Part shown: positions 8,649 to 17,225 of the stretch, one piece after another | Layout of the letters: each line of letters starts with the position of its first letter | Numbering within the stretch: the stretch's first letter is position 1 | Source of the DNA: Shinella granuli | GTDB taxonomy: Bacteria; Pseudomonadota; Alphaproteobacteria; Rhizobiales; Rhizobiaceae | Direction: 5' to 3' | Assembly (NCBI RefSeq): GCF_004341885.1 | Contig: NZ_SLVX01000001.1 | Location: 1-64,000, forward strand | DNA: 64,000 nucleotides | Made by a program: the position numbers and the translations under genes | The notes under the pieces: model-generated | What the model was told of the DNA's origin: nothing | The model's database searches: none | Seen by the model: the letters and a program-made list of their open reading frames with translations, nothing else

Positions 8649-10187
8649 TCACTGGGCAGCCAGTTCCATGACCTTGACCTGCGTCGCCTCCGCCCGGTCG
8701 AGGATGCCGGTGACGCGGCCCTCGTGCATGACCATGACGCGGTCGCTCATGCCGAGCACTTCCGGCATTTCCGACGAGATCATGATGACGGCGACACCGT
8801 CGCGGGCGAGCTCGGTGACGAAGCGGTGGATCTCCGCCTTGGCGCCGACGTCGATGCCGCGGGTCGGCTCGTCGAGGATGAGGATGCGCGGATGGGTGAG
8901 CAGCCAGCGGCCGATCAGCACCTTCTGCTGGTTGCCGCCCGACAGGTTCTCGATGCGCTCGTGAAGGTTCGGCGTCTTGACCCGCAGCTTCCGGCTCATC
9001 TCCTCGCAGACCCTGGTCAGTTCGCGCTCGGCAACGAAGCCGTTCTTGACGAACTTGTCCTGGAGGACGGCGATCTGCATGTTTTCCAGGATGTCGAGGA
9101 TCAGCAGGCAACCGGTGTCCTTGCGGTCTTCCGTCAGGAAGGCCATGCGATGCCGGATCGCCGTGTTCGGGCTGTCGATATTGACCGGCTTGCCGTTGAT
9201 CTCGATCGTCCCGGAGCTTGCTGGCGTGACGCCAAAGATCGTCTCGGCGACGTTCGAGCGGCCGGAGCCGACGAGGCCGGCAAGGCCGAGGATCTCGCCG
9301 GCGCGCACGTCGAAGGAGACGTCGTGGAAGACGCCCTTGAGCGTGAGGTTCTTGACCGACAGGATGACATCGCCGATCGGCACCTCTTCCTTCGGGAACA
9401 TCTGGGTGATCTCGCGGCCGACCATCATGCGGATGATGTCGTCGCGCGTCACGTCGGTCGAGGCATGCGTGCCGATATACTTGCCGTCGCGGAACACCGA
9501 GAACTCGTCGGCGATCTCGAACAGCTCGTTCATCTTGTGGGTGATGTAGACGATGCCGATGCCCTGCGCGCGCAGATCGCGGATGATGGTGAAGAGGTGC
9601 TCGACCTCGCGCTCGGTCAGCGCCGAGGTCGGCTCGTCCATGATGAGCACGTCGCTCTCGTAGGAGACGGCCTTGGCGATCTCGACCATCTGGCGGTTGG
9701 CCACCGAGAGGTCGCGCACCTGGGTTTCCGGGTCCATCACGATGTTGAGGCGCTTGAAGAGCGCGGCCGTCTTGCGGTGCATCTCGCCGTGGTCGACGAA
9801 GCCGAAGCGGTTCTTCGGCTCGCGGCGGATCCAGATGTTCTCCGCAACGGTCATGAAGGGCATCAGGTTGAGTTCCTGATGGATCATGGCGATGCCGTTC
9901 TCCAGCGCGTCGAGCGGCGATTGCAGGCGGATCTTCTGGCCCTTGAGCAGCACCTCGCCCTGGTCGGGCGTGTAGATGCCGGCGAGGATCTTCATCAGCG
10001 TGGATTTGCCCGCGCCGTTTTCACCCATCAGGGCATGAACGGTGCCGCGCTTCAGCTTGAACTCGACGTCGTCAAGCGCGACGACGCCCGGAAATTCCTT
10101 GCGGACACCTTCCGCGGACAGCAGATATTCAGCATTCGGAATGGCGCCGCTTGCACGAACCGCGGCCATGGTGGTTGGACTGACCAT
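8649..10187 (-). CDS. Inositol-type sugar ABC transporter, ATP-binding protein
   Basis: A 512-residue tandem ATPase of the RbsA/MglA/IatA type. Domain 1 has Walker [10 protein letters not shown] near residue 56 and Walker [10 protein letters not shown] near 180; domain 2 has the degenerate first loop [12 protein letters not shown] near 312 and signature [15 protein letters not shown] near 415 with [13 protein letters not shown]. This pattern of one strong and one weak ATP site is normal for the family. The start at 10187 has a strong GGGAGGGG ribosome site. It lies 52 bp upstream of the permease gene and 103 bp downstream of the binding-protein gene, with a 15-bp-arm palindrome in the latter gap. 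Confidence 0.88.
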   Translation of the reverse strand: MVSPTTMAAVRASGAIPNAEYLLSAEGVRKEFPGVVALDDVEFKLKRGTVHALMGENGAGKSTLMKILAGIYTPDQGEVLLKGQKIRLQSPLDALENGIAMIHQELNLMPFMTVAENIWIRREPKNRFGFVDHGEMHRKTAALFKRLNIVMDPETQVRDLSVANRQMVEIAKAVSYESDVLIMDEPTSALTEREVEHLFTIIRDLRAQGIGIVYITHKMNELFEIADEFSVFRDGKYIGTHASTDVTRDDIIRMMVGREITQMFPKEEVPIGDVILSVKNLTLKGVFHDVSFDVRAGEILGLAGLVGSGRSNVAETIFGVTPASSGTIEINGKPVNIDSPNTAIRHRMAFLTEDRKDTGCLLILDILENMQIAVLQDKFVKNGFVAERELTRVCEEMSRKLRVKTPNLHERIENLSGGNQQKVLIGRWLLTHPRILILDEPTRGIDVGAKAEIHRFVTELARDGVAVIMISSEMPEVLGMSDRVMVMHEGRVTGILDRAEATQVKVMELAAQ

Positions 10188-10222
10188 CGTCCCCTCCCTC
10201 CCGGAGCAACCTGAAACGGGTC

Positions 10223-10252
10223 GGACGCGCGCACGCCGGCGTGCGCGCGTCC
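10223..10252 (-). promoter_or_regulatory. Long GC palindrome between binding-protein and ATPase genes
   Basis: A perfect palindrome with 15-bp arms (GGACGCGCGCACGCC and its complement, centre between 10237 and 10238). In RNA it would form a very stable hairpin with a tight loop, 38 bp past the binding-protein stop and with no T run. It is the inositol-operon equivalent of the hairpins after xylF and chvE. Confidence 0.7.
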
Positions 10253-10290
10253 TTCACAGACTGGTCGTTTTCAAGCGACTGGTGAGCCGG

Positions 10291-11220
10291 TCAGTTCTTG
10301 GCCTGGAAGTCGGCGATGTTGGCCGGGGTCACGAGCTGGAAGGGGATATACACCTTGGTGTCGACCTGCTCGCCCCTGGCCAGCTTCAGCGCGGCGTCGA
10401 CCGAGCCCTTGCCCTGGCCGGCGGCGTCCTGGAACACCGTCACGTCGAGATCGCCGGCCGCCATGGCGGCAAGCGCGTCCTGTGTGGCGTCGATGCCGGC
10501 GACGACGACGCTGTCCATCGAGCGGCCGGCGGCCTTCAGCGCCTGGATGGCGCCGATCGCCATCTCGTCATTGTTGGAGATGACGGCGTCGAATTCCAGG
10601 CCTGCGGAGAGCCAGTTGGTCATGAGGTCGGAGCCCTGCGTGCGCGACCAGTTGGCGGTCTGCTCCTCGACGATTTCGAGGCCCTTGCACTCGTCGGTGG
10701 CGATGACGTCCTTGATGTCCTGGGTGCGCACGCGTGCGGCCTGGTTGGAAAGCTCGCCCATCATGACGACGACCTTGCCCTTGCCGTTCAAGAGGCGGCA
10801 GACTTCCTTGGTTTCCAGCGTGCCGGATTCCTTTTCGTCCGAGGCGACGAAGGCCTGCTTTTCCGGCAGCTCGTTGACGTTGACCGGCTCGCGGTTGACA
10901 TAGACCAGCGGAATGCCCGCATCGGCCGCGGCCTTGGAGAGCGCGGCGGTCGCGTCGGTGTCGACCGGGTTCACGATGATGGCGCTGACGCCCGAGGCGA
11001 TGAAGTTCTGCACCTGGCTCTGCTGCTTGGCGACGTCGTTCTGGGCGTCCTCGATCTGCAGATCGACGCCGTCGAGGGTCTTGGCGTAGTCGGACATGCC
11101 GTTGCGCAGAACGGTCAGGAAGTTGTCGTCGAACAGCGCCATGGACACGCCGATCGTCTCGGCATGGGCGGCGGTGGACATCATCACGGCAAGCGCCGAG
11201 CTCAGAATGAATTTTTTCAT
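10291..11220 (-). CDS. Inositol/rhizopine-type periplasmic binding protein
   Basis: A 309-residue exported binding protein (Peripla_BP_4). The signal peptide MKKFILSSALAVMMSTAAHA is followed by mature ETIGVSM; start ATG 11220 was picked for this. Conserved parts include VNPVDTDATAAL, PLVYVNREP, ISNNDEMAIGAIQAL and VAGIDATQDALAAM. The family contains myo-inositol binding protein IbpA of Caulobacter and MocB of rhizopine catabolism; the length matches both. It heads an operon with ATPase, permease and iolG, and is behind a promoter with palindromic operators at 11349-11395. Whether the ligand is myo-inositol or a methylated/aminated inositol cannot be read from sequence. Confidence 0.85.
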   Translation of the reverse strand: MKKFILSSALAVMMSTAAHAETIGVSMALFDDNFLTVLRNGMSDYAKTLDGVDLQIEDAQNDVAKQQSQVQNFIASGVSAIIVNPVDTDATAALSKAAADAGIPLVYVNREPVNVNELPEKQAFVASDEKESGTLETKEVCRLLNGKGKVVVMMGELSNQAARVRTQDIKDVIATDECKGLEIVEEQTANWSRTQGSDLMTNWLSAGLEFDAVISNNDEMAIGAIQALKAAGRSMDSVVVAGIDATQDALAAMAAGDLDVTVFQDAAGQGKGSVDAALKLARGEQVDTKVYIPFQLVTPANIADFQAKN

Positions 11221-11348
11221 GTCGTTCTCCTCCTCAACGTGGCGTCCGGCAGCGCCACTCGATTGTCCGGACGGCTGGCCCTTGCGGGCAGCCGGCCTCT
11301 TGCTCCTCCCGGGAGGCAAGAGGCCAAAACAGAATAAACAAACCGCGA

Positions 11349-11374
11349 ATTCCGTATTGCGGAATGTTTATTCC
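11349..11374. promoter_or_regulatory. Paired palindromic operator of the inositol transporter operon
   Basis: Two overlapping dyads: ATTCCG-TATTG-CGGAAT (11349-11365) and GGAAT-GTTT-ATTCC (11361-11374). They cover the proposed -10 and the bases just downstream, as expected for a repressor site. Related GCGGAATG and ATGGAAT words recur in the lacI-mocD intergenic region (13514-13540), so the LacI-family protein at 12453-13484 is the best candidate ligand. The assignment is inference. Confidence 0.6.
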
Positions 11375-11395
11375 ATTTTCTGTTCGGGACGTCAA
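11367..11395 (-). promoter_or_regulatory. Likely promoter of the inositol transporter operon
   Basis: On the minus strand: -35 TTGACG (11390-11395), 17-bp spacer, -10 AATAAA (11367-11372). It lies about 150 bp ahead of the binding-protein start and is overlaid by the ATTCC/GGAAT dyads. Confidence 0.55.
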
Positions 11396-11476
11396 GCCCG
11401 TTCCATTTTTCAGGATCGGGAATCCCGCAAGGCCTGGGGAAAAGTGCCGGCGGACGGACCGCCGGCCCCGCCGGGC

Positions 11477-12289
11477 CTAGATGTTTTCGCGGATGAAGGC
11501 GAGGCTCTGCGCCACGGCCGCCCTGGGGTCGGCGACGTCGTGCACGGACGGCGAGAAGGGCTCGAAGGAGAGCGGTCCGGCATAGCCGGCGGCAGCCAGG
11601 GCCCTGATCTGGCTGATGTTTCCGAGCCGGTCCTGCGGGCCGACCAGCACGCGGTGGCCGTCGCGCATGGCGGAAACGGTGACATCGGCATCCTCGACGC
11701 CGGAAATATGGACGAGGCCGGTGAGCGCCGCGAAGAGGTCCGGTTCGCCGGCGAGGTGATGGTGGAACGTGTCGTGCACAAGGCGGAATGTCTGTTCCCC
11801 GCCCACGGCCTCGATCGCCTCGGCAGCCTCGCGCTTGGAGCGCAGCGAGCAGATCTCGAAGCCGAGCGGCTCGACGAGGCCGATGATTCCGGCCGCAGTC
11901 AGCATCGGCGTCAAGGCGGTCAGCGCCTCGGCGAGGTTGGCCTGCCGCTCGCCGTCGGCCTGGCCGGTGCCGTCGTTCTTCGGCACGAGCACGAGCGCGC
12001 GGGCGCCCGCCGCCGCGGCGTAGTCGATGAGGTCCTTGGCCTCGGCGGCGCGGGCGGGCGTCCATTCGTTGAAGCGCTGGAGCGCATTGATCGAGATGAT
12101 CGTGACGCCGTGGCGGGCGGCGAGCGTCTTCACCTCGGCTGGCGCGGTGCCGTCCAGGATGGCGTTGCCGGTAAGGTCGTTGCGGATCTCGACTTTCGTG
12201 ATGCCGAGCGAAGCGGCGAGGGCGAAGAAGGCGTCGAGGTTCAGCGCGGGCGTCGTCATGTGGTTGAGGGCGAAATCAAGGGGCGGCAT
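11477..12289 (-). CDS. Sugar phosphate isomerase/epimerase-family TIM-barrel protein
   Basis: A 270-residue cytoplasmic protein of the AP_endonuc_2 TIM-barrel family (xylose-isomerase-like), which includes inosose isomerase IolI, inosose dehydratase IolE and MocC of rhizopine catabolism. Metal-site segments visible are EPLGFE near residue 140, VHDTFHHH near 175, HISG near 205 and SFEPF near 245, giving the Glu/His/His/Glu pattern of the family. The exact reaction is not decidable; an inosose or inosamine isomerase fits the context between the inositol transporter and a LacI regulator. It reads on the minus strand and is preceded by the regulator gene with a 163-bp gap, possibly sharing its promoter. 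Confidence 0.72.
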   Translation of the reverse strand: MPPLDFALNHMTTPALNLDAFFALAASLGITKVEIRNDLTGNAILDGTAPAEVKTLAARHGVTIISINALQRFNEWTPARAAEAKDLIDYAAAAGARALVLVPKNDGTGQADGERQANLAEALTALTPMLTAAGIIGLVEPLGFEICSLRSKREAAEAIEAVGGEQTFRLVHDTFHHHLAGEPDLFAALTGLVHISGVEDADVTVSAMRDGHRVLVGPQDRLGNISQIRALAAAGYAGPLSFEPFSPSVHDVADPRAAVAQSLAFIRENI

Positions 12290-12424
12290 GGAATGGGGGT
12301 CCTCCGGTCTTCGGGGCCGCCGACAGGGCGGCCTCGCATGCACGCATGAGGATCGGGAAGCGCTTGACGGGCGTCAAAGCCGAAGGCGCCGGCCACGCCC
12401 TCATTGCTGACAGATTCATCGGGC

Positions 12425-12446
12425 GGATGATGGAAAACCATCATCC
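12425..12446 (-). terminator. Hairpin after the LacI-family gene
   Basis: A perfect 9-bp stem GGATGATGG/CCATCATCC with an AAAA loop, 7 bp past the regulator stop. There is no T run, so it may pause or stabilise rather than fully terminate transcription into the isomerase gene. Confidence 0.5.
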
Positions 12447-12452
12447 TGCCTG

Positions 12453-13484
12453 TCAGATATTCTCCGGAAGAAAGATGTCGAAGGGCAGGAATGTCTGCCC
12501 GGGCACGGCCGCCTCGCCCTTCTCGATGGCCGTCACCATCAGCGCGACGAGTTCGCGGCAGAGGGCGGGCAGGGGCGTGCTGATCGCCATGGTGACGACG
12601 TCATCGGCAAGGCCGGCCTTCGATTCTGGCGTCAGCTCGTTGACGATGAGCTGGATCTTCCCGCCGTAACCCTCTTCGCGGATGGCGGAAATCGCGCCTT
12701 CCATGCCGCCGCCGGCGACATAGAGGCCGACGAGATCGGGATGCTGGGCGAGCAGGTTGGCGGTCGCCTCGTGGGTGATCTCGCTGGTGTCGAGATTGAC
12801 GAGCGTGTCCAGCACCTCGAAATCCTGGCCCTTCTCGCGGAAGAAGGAGCGGAAGCCCATCTCGCGCAGTTCGTGGCCGTGGAAACGGTGGCTGCCGACG
12901 AAGATCGCCACCTTGCCGGGCCGGCGGGCGCTGCGGGCGATCATCCAGGCCGCCGTGCGGCCAACCTTCATGTTGTTGAGGCCGATATAGCCCTGGCGCA
13001 CGTCCATGGCGAAGTCGGAGAGCAGGCAGAAGAGGGGAATGCCACGGTTCCTCAAGTCCTCCACCATGGTGGTGGTTGCCGGATAGTCGGGGGCGACGAC
13101 GGCGAGGGCCTGGTTGCGGGCGGAGAGCTGCCGCAACATGTCCGTCATCGCGGCCGGCGTCTGCGCGTTGATGAAGTCGACCTGCGGCACGATGCGCGCC
13201 GTGGTGCAGGCATTGCAGGCGATCTCGATCTCGCGCGCGAAATTCTGGTAGAAGGCCTGGCCCGGGCGCTGGAAGCTGAAGCCCAGCCGGTATTGCGGCA
13301 GGTCCTCGAAGACCCGCTGCCGGATGAGCCCGATCGCGTGATAGCCGATCGTATTGGCGGCATCGTAGACCCGTCGCGCCGTTTCCTCGCGCACCTTGTG
13401 GCGCCCGTTCAGCACGCGATCGACCGTCGCCACGCTGACACCGGCGGCTTTCGCCAGATCCGTAATGGTGGGTCGCGATGCCAT
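12453..13484 (-). CDS. LacI-family transcriptional regulator
   Basis: A 343-residue regulator with an N-terminal LacI helix-turn-helix (ITDLAKAAGVSVATVDRVLN, residues 6-25), hinge region and a periplasmic-binding-protein-like effector domain (about 65-343). It lies between the inositol transport block and the divergent mocD-like operon, so it could control both. Repeated GGAAT/ATTCC words upstream of its own gene and upstream of the transporter operon are candidate operators. The effector is probably an inositol derivative. Its own likely promoter is at 13546-13575. Confidence 0.87.
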   Translation of the reverse strand: MASRPTITDLAKAAGVSVATVDRVLNGRHKVREETARRVYDAANTIGYHAIGLIRQRVFEDLPQYRLGFSFQRPGQAFYQNFAREIEIACNACTTARIVPQVDFINAQTPAAMTDMLRQLSARNQALAVVAPDYPATTTMVEDLRNRGIPLFCLLSDFAMDVRQGYIGLNNMKVGRTAAWMIARSARRPGKVAIFVGSHRFHGHELREMGFRSFFREKGQDFEVLDTLVNLDTSEITHEATANLLAQHPDLVGLYVAGGGMEGAISAIREEGYGGKIQLIVNELTPESKAGLADDVVTMAISTPLPALCRELVALMVTAIEKGEAAVPGQTFLPFDIFLPENI

Positions 13485-13514
13485 GATCCCCTCCCTGAAA
13501 TCTTTCCATCAAAG

Positions 13515-13575
13515 CGGAATGATAGCGAATGATGGAATTTGATGCATTCTATCATGGCAGGATTGAGAGATGCAA
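13515..13575 (-). promoter_or_regulatory. Regulatory region between lacI-type gene and the mocD-like operon
   Basis: On the minus strand a promoter reads -35 TTGCAT (13570-13575), 18-bp spacer, -10 TAGAAT (13546-13551). Just downstream are repeated words GCGGAATG (13514-13521) and ATGGAAT (13532-13538), and an imperfect dyad ATGATAGCGAATG (13519-13531) / CATTCTATCAT (13545-13555). The same words occur in the transporter operator at 11349-11374. This fits an autoregulated repressor that also reads the divergent promoter. Confidence 0.5.
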
Positions 13576-13647
13576 GCAGGGGCGGTATCGTTTGTGCATC
13601 AGGCGAGGCGGGTGCCTGCAAGCGCCGCCGCAGGGAGGAGACGAGGG

Positions 13648-14733
13648 ATGAAGCCGACGAAGCGGGACTACAGCCTTCTTGGCCGCGATGCCGAGGCCGC
13701 CGTGGCCAATGGCCTGGCCGCGGCCGAGTGGTATCACACCGAAATCGCCCGCAAGGACATGAAGGCGCTGATGCAGCGCAGCGACGCGCCGGCGATCCGC
13801 GACACCGCGATCTGGCTCGGCACCATGCTTGTCACCGGGGCTGCCGGCATCTGGTTCTGGGGGAGCTGGTGGGCGGTGCCGTTCTTCCTCGTCTATGGCG
13901 TGCTCTACGGCTCGGCCTCCGACAGCCGCTGGCACGAATGCGGCCACGGCACGGCCTTCAAGACGATGTGGATGAACGACGCCGTCTACCAGATCGCCTG
14001 CTTCATGATCATGCGCAATCCGGTGACCTGGCGCTGGAGCCACACGCGCCACCACACCGATACGGTCATCGTCGGCCGCGATCCCGAGATCGCCGTGATG
14101 CGCCCGCCGGATCTCGCGCGCCTCGTGCTCAACGTCTTCGGCCTGCTCGATGCCTGGCACGCCGTCATCGACATGCTGCGCAATGCGGCGGGCGTGATGA
14201 GCGCGGCGGAAAAGACCTTCATTCCCGCCTCCGAGCAGCCGAAGGCGATCCGTATCGCCCGCATCTGGTTCGCCATCTACGTTGCGACCATCGCCCTCTG
14301 TTTCGCGCTCGGCTCGATCCTGCCGGCCATGCTCATCGGCCTGCCGCGGCTTTATGGCGCCTGGCATCACGTTTTGACGGGGCTGCTCCAGCATGGCGGC
14401 CTTGCCGACAATGTCATCGACCACCGGCTGAACAGCCGCACCGTCTACATGAACCCGGTCAGCCGCTTCATCTACTGGAACATGAACTACCATGTGGAGC
14501 ACCACATGTTCCCGATGGTGCCCTACCATGCGCTGCCGCGGCTGCATGCGATGATCAAGCACGACCTGCCGGCGCCGAACCCGTCCATGTGGCACGGCTA
14601 CCGGGAGATGATCCCCGCCTTCCTGCGCCAGCTTCGCAACGAGGACTATTTCCTCAAGCGCGACCTGCCCGGGACGGCGCGGCCCTACAAGGAAGAATTC
14701 CACAGCGAGCCGGCCGTCGCGGCCGCCGAATAA
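13648..14733 (+). CDS. MocD-like membrane di-iron oxygenase (fatty-acid-desaturase fold)
   Basis: A 361-residue membrane protein with the three histidine boxes of the desaturase/hydroxylase superfamily: HECGHG near residue 95, HTRHH near 135 and HVEHHMF near 288, binding two irons. Hydrophobic segments flank them (IWLGTMLVTGAAGIWFWGSW near 53; IWFAIYVATIALCFALGSIL near 208). In Rhizobium leguminosarum MocD works with the ferredoxin MocE and reductase MocF in rhizopine (3-O-methyl-scyllo-inosamine) breakdown, proposed as O-demethylation. The same three genes follow in the same order here. ATG 13648 was chosen because the desaturase homology begins soon after and GGGAGGAG lies upstream. Substrate here is inferred, not shown. 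Confidence 0.78.
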   Translation: MKPTKRDYSLLGRDAEAAVANGLAAAEWYHTEIARKDMKALMQRSDAPAIRDTAIWLGTMLVTGAAGIWFWGSWWAVPFFLVYGVLYGSASDSRWHECGHGTAFKTMWMNDAVYQIACFMIMRNPVTWRWSHTRHHTDTVIVGRDPEIAVMRPPDLARLVLNVFGLLDAWHAVIDMLRNAAGVMSAAEKTFIPASEQPKAIRIARIWFAIYVATIALCFALGSILPAMLIGLPRLYGAWHHVLTGLLQHGGLADNVIDHRLNSRTVYMNPVSRFIYWNMNYHVEHHMFPMVPYHALPRLHAMIKHDLPAPNPSMWHGYREMIPAFLRQLRNEDYFLKRDLPGTARPYKEEFHSEPAVAAAE

Positions 14734-14758
14734 TCAGCACGTCATCGGAGGAGAGACC

Positions 14759-15073
14759 ATGAGCGACACCTGGATCGAGGTCTGCGCAGCGGACGAGATC
14801 GACGAGGAGGATGTGATCCGCTTCGACCATGCGGGCCGTACCTTCGCGATCTATCGCAGCCCGGAAGACACCTACCACGCGACGGACGGGCTCTGCACCC
14901 ACGAGAAGATTCACCTCGCCGACGGGCTGGTGATGGATCACATCATCGAATGTCCCAAGCATAACGGCCGCTTCGACTACAAGACCGGCGAGGCCAAGGG
15001 CGCACCGGTCTGCGTCGACCTCAGGACCTATCCGGTCAAGGTCGAGGGCGGCACGGTCTTCATCGGGCTCTAG
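14759..15073 (+). CDS. Rieske [2Fe-2S] ferredoxin (MocE-like)
   Basis: A 104-residue Rieske ferredoxin, the electron carrier of an oxygenase system. The cluster ligands are visible as C-T-H in CTHEKIH (near residue 47) and C-P-K-H in CPKHNGRFD (near 65). Length and layout match soluble NAD-linked Rieske ferredoxins and MocE. It starts 26 bp after the mocD-like stop with a GGAGGAGAG ribosome site and passes electrons from the reductase encoded next to the desaturase-like oxygenase. Confidence 0.88.
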   Translation: MSDTWIEVCAADEIDEEDVIRFDHAGRTFAIYRSPEDTYHATDGLCTHEKIHLADGLVMDHIIECPKHNGRFDYKTGEAKGAPVCVDLRTYPVKVEGGTVFIGL

Positions 15074-15125
15074 CTTTCTTGTTTTCGCGCTTCCGGCTGC
15101 CGGAACCGTTCGGGAGGATCATGCC

Positions 15126-16349
15126 ATGGCGGATTTCGTCATCGTCGGCGCCGGCGAATGCGGCGCACGCGCAGCCTTCGCGCTCAGGGAAAAGGGTTTC
15201 GACGGCACGATCACCCTGATCGGCAGCGAAACGCATCTGCCCTATGAGCGTCCGCCGCTCTCCAAGGAGGCGCTGGTCGCCGGCGCCGGCCCGAAACTCG
15301 TCGCGGACGCGGAGCGTTATGCCGCCGCCGGTATCGCGGTGCTTTCCGGCCGCACGGTCCTTGAGATCGACCGGGCCGGCCGGCGGGTACGACTCGACGA
15401 TGGCACGGCGCTTCCCTATGACAAATTGCTGCTGGCGACCGGTGCGCGCCCGCGCACCCTGCCGGGCATGGCCTGCGGCGGGCGCATCGCCGCCCTTCGC
15501 AGCCATGACGATGCAACGCGCATTCGCGCCCATCTCGTGGAGGGAAGCCACGTCGCCATTCTCGGCGGCGGGTTCATCGGCCTGGAGCTGGCGGCGAGCG
15601 CCTGCACGCTCGGTGCGAGCGTGACGCTCATCGAGGGCCTGCCGCGCGTCCTCAGCCGCGGCGTGCCGGCGGAGATCGCCGCGATTATCGCCAGCCGCCA
15701 TGCGGCCGAAGGCGTCGAGGTGCTGTGCGGCGCGAAGGTTGCCGGCATCGCGGAGCGGCCGGGCGAGGTTCGCCTCACGCTGGAGGACGGCCGCATCGTC
15801 GCGGCCAGCCTGCTGGTCGTCGGCATCGGCGCCGTGCCGAACACGGAGCTGGCGGAGGCGGCGGGGCTCGCGGTGGACAACGGCATCGCCGTCGACGGCC
15901 TGCTGTGCACCTCAGATCCCGATATCCTCGCGGCCGGCGACTGCACGTCCTATCCGCTGCCGCTCTACGGCGACCGACGCGTCCGGCTCGAATCCTGGCG
16001 CAATGCGCAGGAGCAGGGCCAGCTTGCGGCGGCCAACATGCTCGGCGGCGGCGAGGCGCATTGTGCCGTGCCGTGGTTCTGGTCGGACCAGTACGACATG
16101 ACGCTGCAGATCGCGGGGCTTGCCGACGGTGCGGCGGCGACCGTGCGGCGCGATCTCGGCGAGGGCGCCTTCCTCCTCTTCCATCTCGATGCCGAGGGCC
16201 GGCTGATCGCGGCGAGCGGCATCGGCAAGGGCAATGCGGTCGCCCGCGACATCCGCCTTGCGGAAATGCTGATCGCCGCCCGGCGGCATCCCGATCCGGC
16301 CGCGCTTGCCGCGCCGGAAACCAGACTGAAGACATTGCTTGCCGCCTGA
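15126..16349 (+). CDS. Ferredoxin reductase, NAD/FAD-dependent (MocF-like)
   Basis: A 407-residue flavoprotein of the rubredoxin/ferredoxin reductase type (BphA4/ThcD family). FAD-binding motif IVGAGECGARAAFALRE is at residues 5-21, NAD-binding ILGGGFIGLELAASA near 145, and the second FAD segment ILAAGDCTSYPL near 268. It should transfer electrons from NADH to the adjacent Rieske ferredoxin. It is the third gene of the moc-like set and is followed 20 bp later by the PanB-like gene. Confidence 0.87.
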   Translation: MADFVIVGAGECGARAAFALREKGFDGTITLIGSETHLPYERPPLSKEALVAGAGPKLVADAERYAAAGIAVLSGRTVLEIDRAGRRVRLDDGTALPYDKLLLATGARPRTLPGMACGGRIAALRSHDDATRIRAHLVEGSHVAILGGGFIGLELAASACTLGASVTLIEGLPRVLSRGVPAEIAAIIASRHAAEGVEVLCGAKVAGIAERPGEVRLTLEDGRIVAASLLVVGIGAVPNTELAEAAGLAVDNGIAVDGLLCTSDPDILAAGDCTSYPLPLYGDRRVRLESWRNAQEQGQLAAANMLGGGEAHCAVPWFWSDQYDMTLQIAGLADGAAATVRRDLGEGAFLLFHLDAEGRLIAASGIGKGNAVARDIRLAEMLIAARRHPDPAALAAPETRLKTLLAA

Positions 16350-16369
16350 AGGGCGGCCCGGAGGACAGG

Positions 16370-17164
16370 ATGAAGACCAGGAGACCAACCGTTGCCGACC
16401 TCAAGGCGATGAAGGGCAGGCGGCAGCTCACCATGCTGCGCGTCGTGACGCTGGAGGAGGCGGAGGCCGCCGAGAAGGCGGGCATCGACCTCGTCTCCGT
16501 GCCGCCGGCGCTGCTGGGGCCGGCCTTTCGCGAGGCCGCGCCCACGGTCTTCGCCTTTCCGGGGCTGGAATACGGCGATTTCGTCACGGCGGACGATTAC
16601 CTGCGCGGCGCCTTCCAGGCGATGAAGGCGGGGGGCGATGCCGTCTATTGCGCCGCCGGGCTTTCCACCGTCCGGCGCCTGCGCGAGGAGGGCATCCCGG
16701 TCTGCGGCCATGTCGGGCTCATCCCCTCCAAGGCCACCTGGACCGGCGGCTTCCGCGCCGTCGGCAAGACGGCCGAGAGCGCGCTGGAGATCTTCCGGCA
16801 GGTCAAGGCGCTGGAGGAGGCAGGCGCCTTCGCGGCCGAGATCGAGGTGGTGCCCGGCGAGATCGCCGCGGCGATCAGCGCGAGGACGGGGCTCGTCATG
16901 CTCTCCATGGGCGCGGGCGCGGGCTGCGATGCGCAATATCTCTTCGCCGAGGACGTGCTCGGCCAGAACCGCGGGCATTATCCGCGCCATACGAAGGTCT
17001 ACCGCAACTTCGCCGCCGAATACGACCGGCTGCAGCAGGAGCGCATCGCCGCCTTCCGCGAATATGCCGACGACGTGCGCTCGGGCGCCTATCCCGAAAA
17101 GGGCCACCTCGTCGGCATCGCGCCGGCCGAGCTTGCGGCGTTCCTGGAACGGGTCGATGCCTGA
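16370..17164 (+). CDS. PanB-like protein lacking the metal-site residues
   Basis: A 264-residue TIM-barrel protein that aligns along its length with ketopantoate hydroxymethyltransferase PanB (same size). Conserved parts are GIPVCGHVGLIPSKATWTGG (keeping the His of PanB GHLGLTPQ), EIEVVP (keeping the Glu of LECVP), MGAGAGCDAQ, and the C-terminal SGAYPEKGH. But the metal and substrate ligands of PanB are gone: LVGDSLG is replaced by LVSVPPALLG, the LADLPF Asp by FAFPGLEYG, and the MVKIEGG Lys/Glu pair by AVYCAAG. It is therefore unlikely to make ketopantoate. It is in the same operon direction as the mocDEF-like genes, 20 bp after the reductase, so a role with them is likely but unknown. Confidence 0.75.
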   Translation: MKTRRPTVADLKAMKGRRQLTMLRVVTLEEAEAAEKAGIDLVSVPPALLGPAFREAAPTVFAFPGLEYGDFVTADDYLRGAFQAMKAGGDAVYCAAGLSTVRRLREEGIPVCGHVGLIPSKATWTGGFRAVGKTAESALEIFRQVKALEEAGAFAAEIEVVPGEIAAAISARTGLVMLSMGAGAGCDAQYLFAEDVLGQNRGHYPRHTKVYRNFAAEYDRLQQERIAAFREYADDVRSGAYPEKGHLVGIAPAELAAFLERVDA

Positions 17165-17225
17165 AAGCCGGTTCCCTCGCGCGGGAAAACCGCCTATGTA
17201 GGCGCTGAAGCGTGAGGAGACGTTC

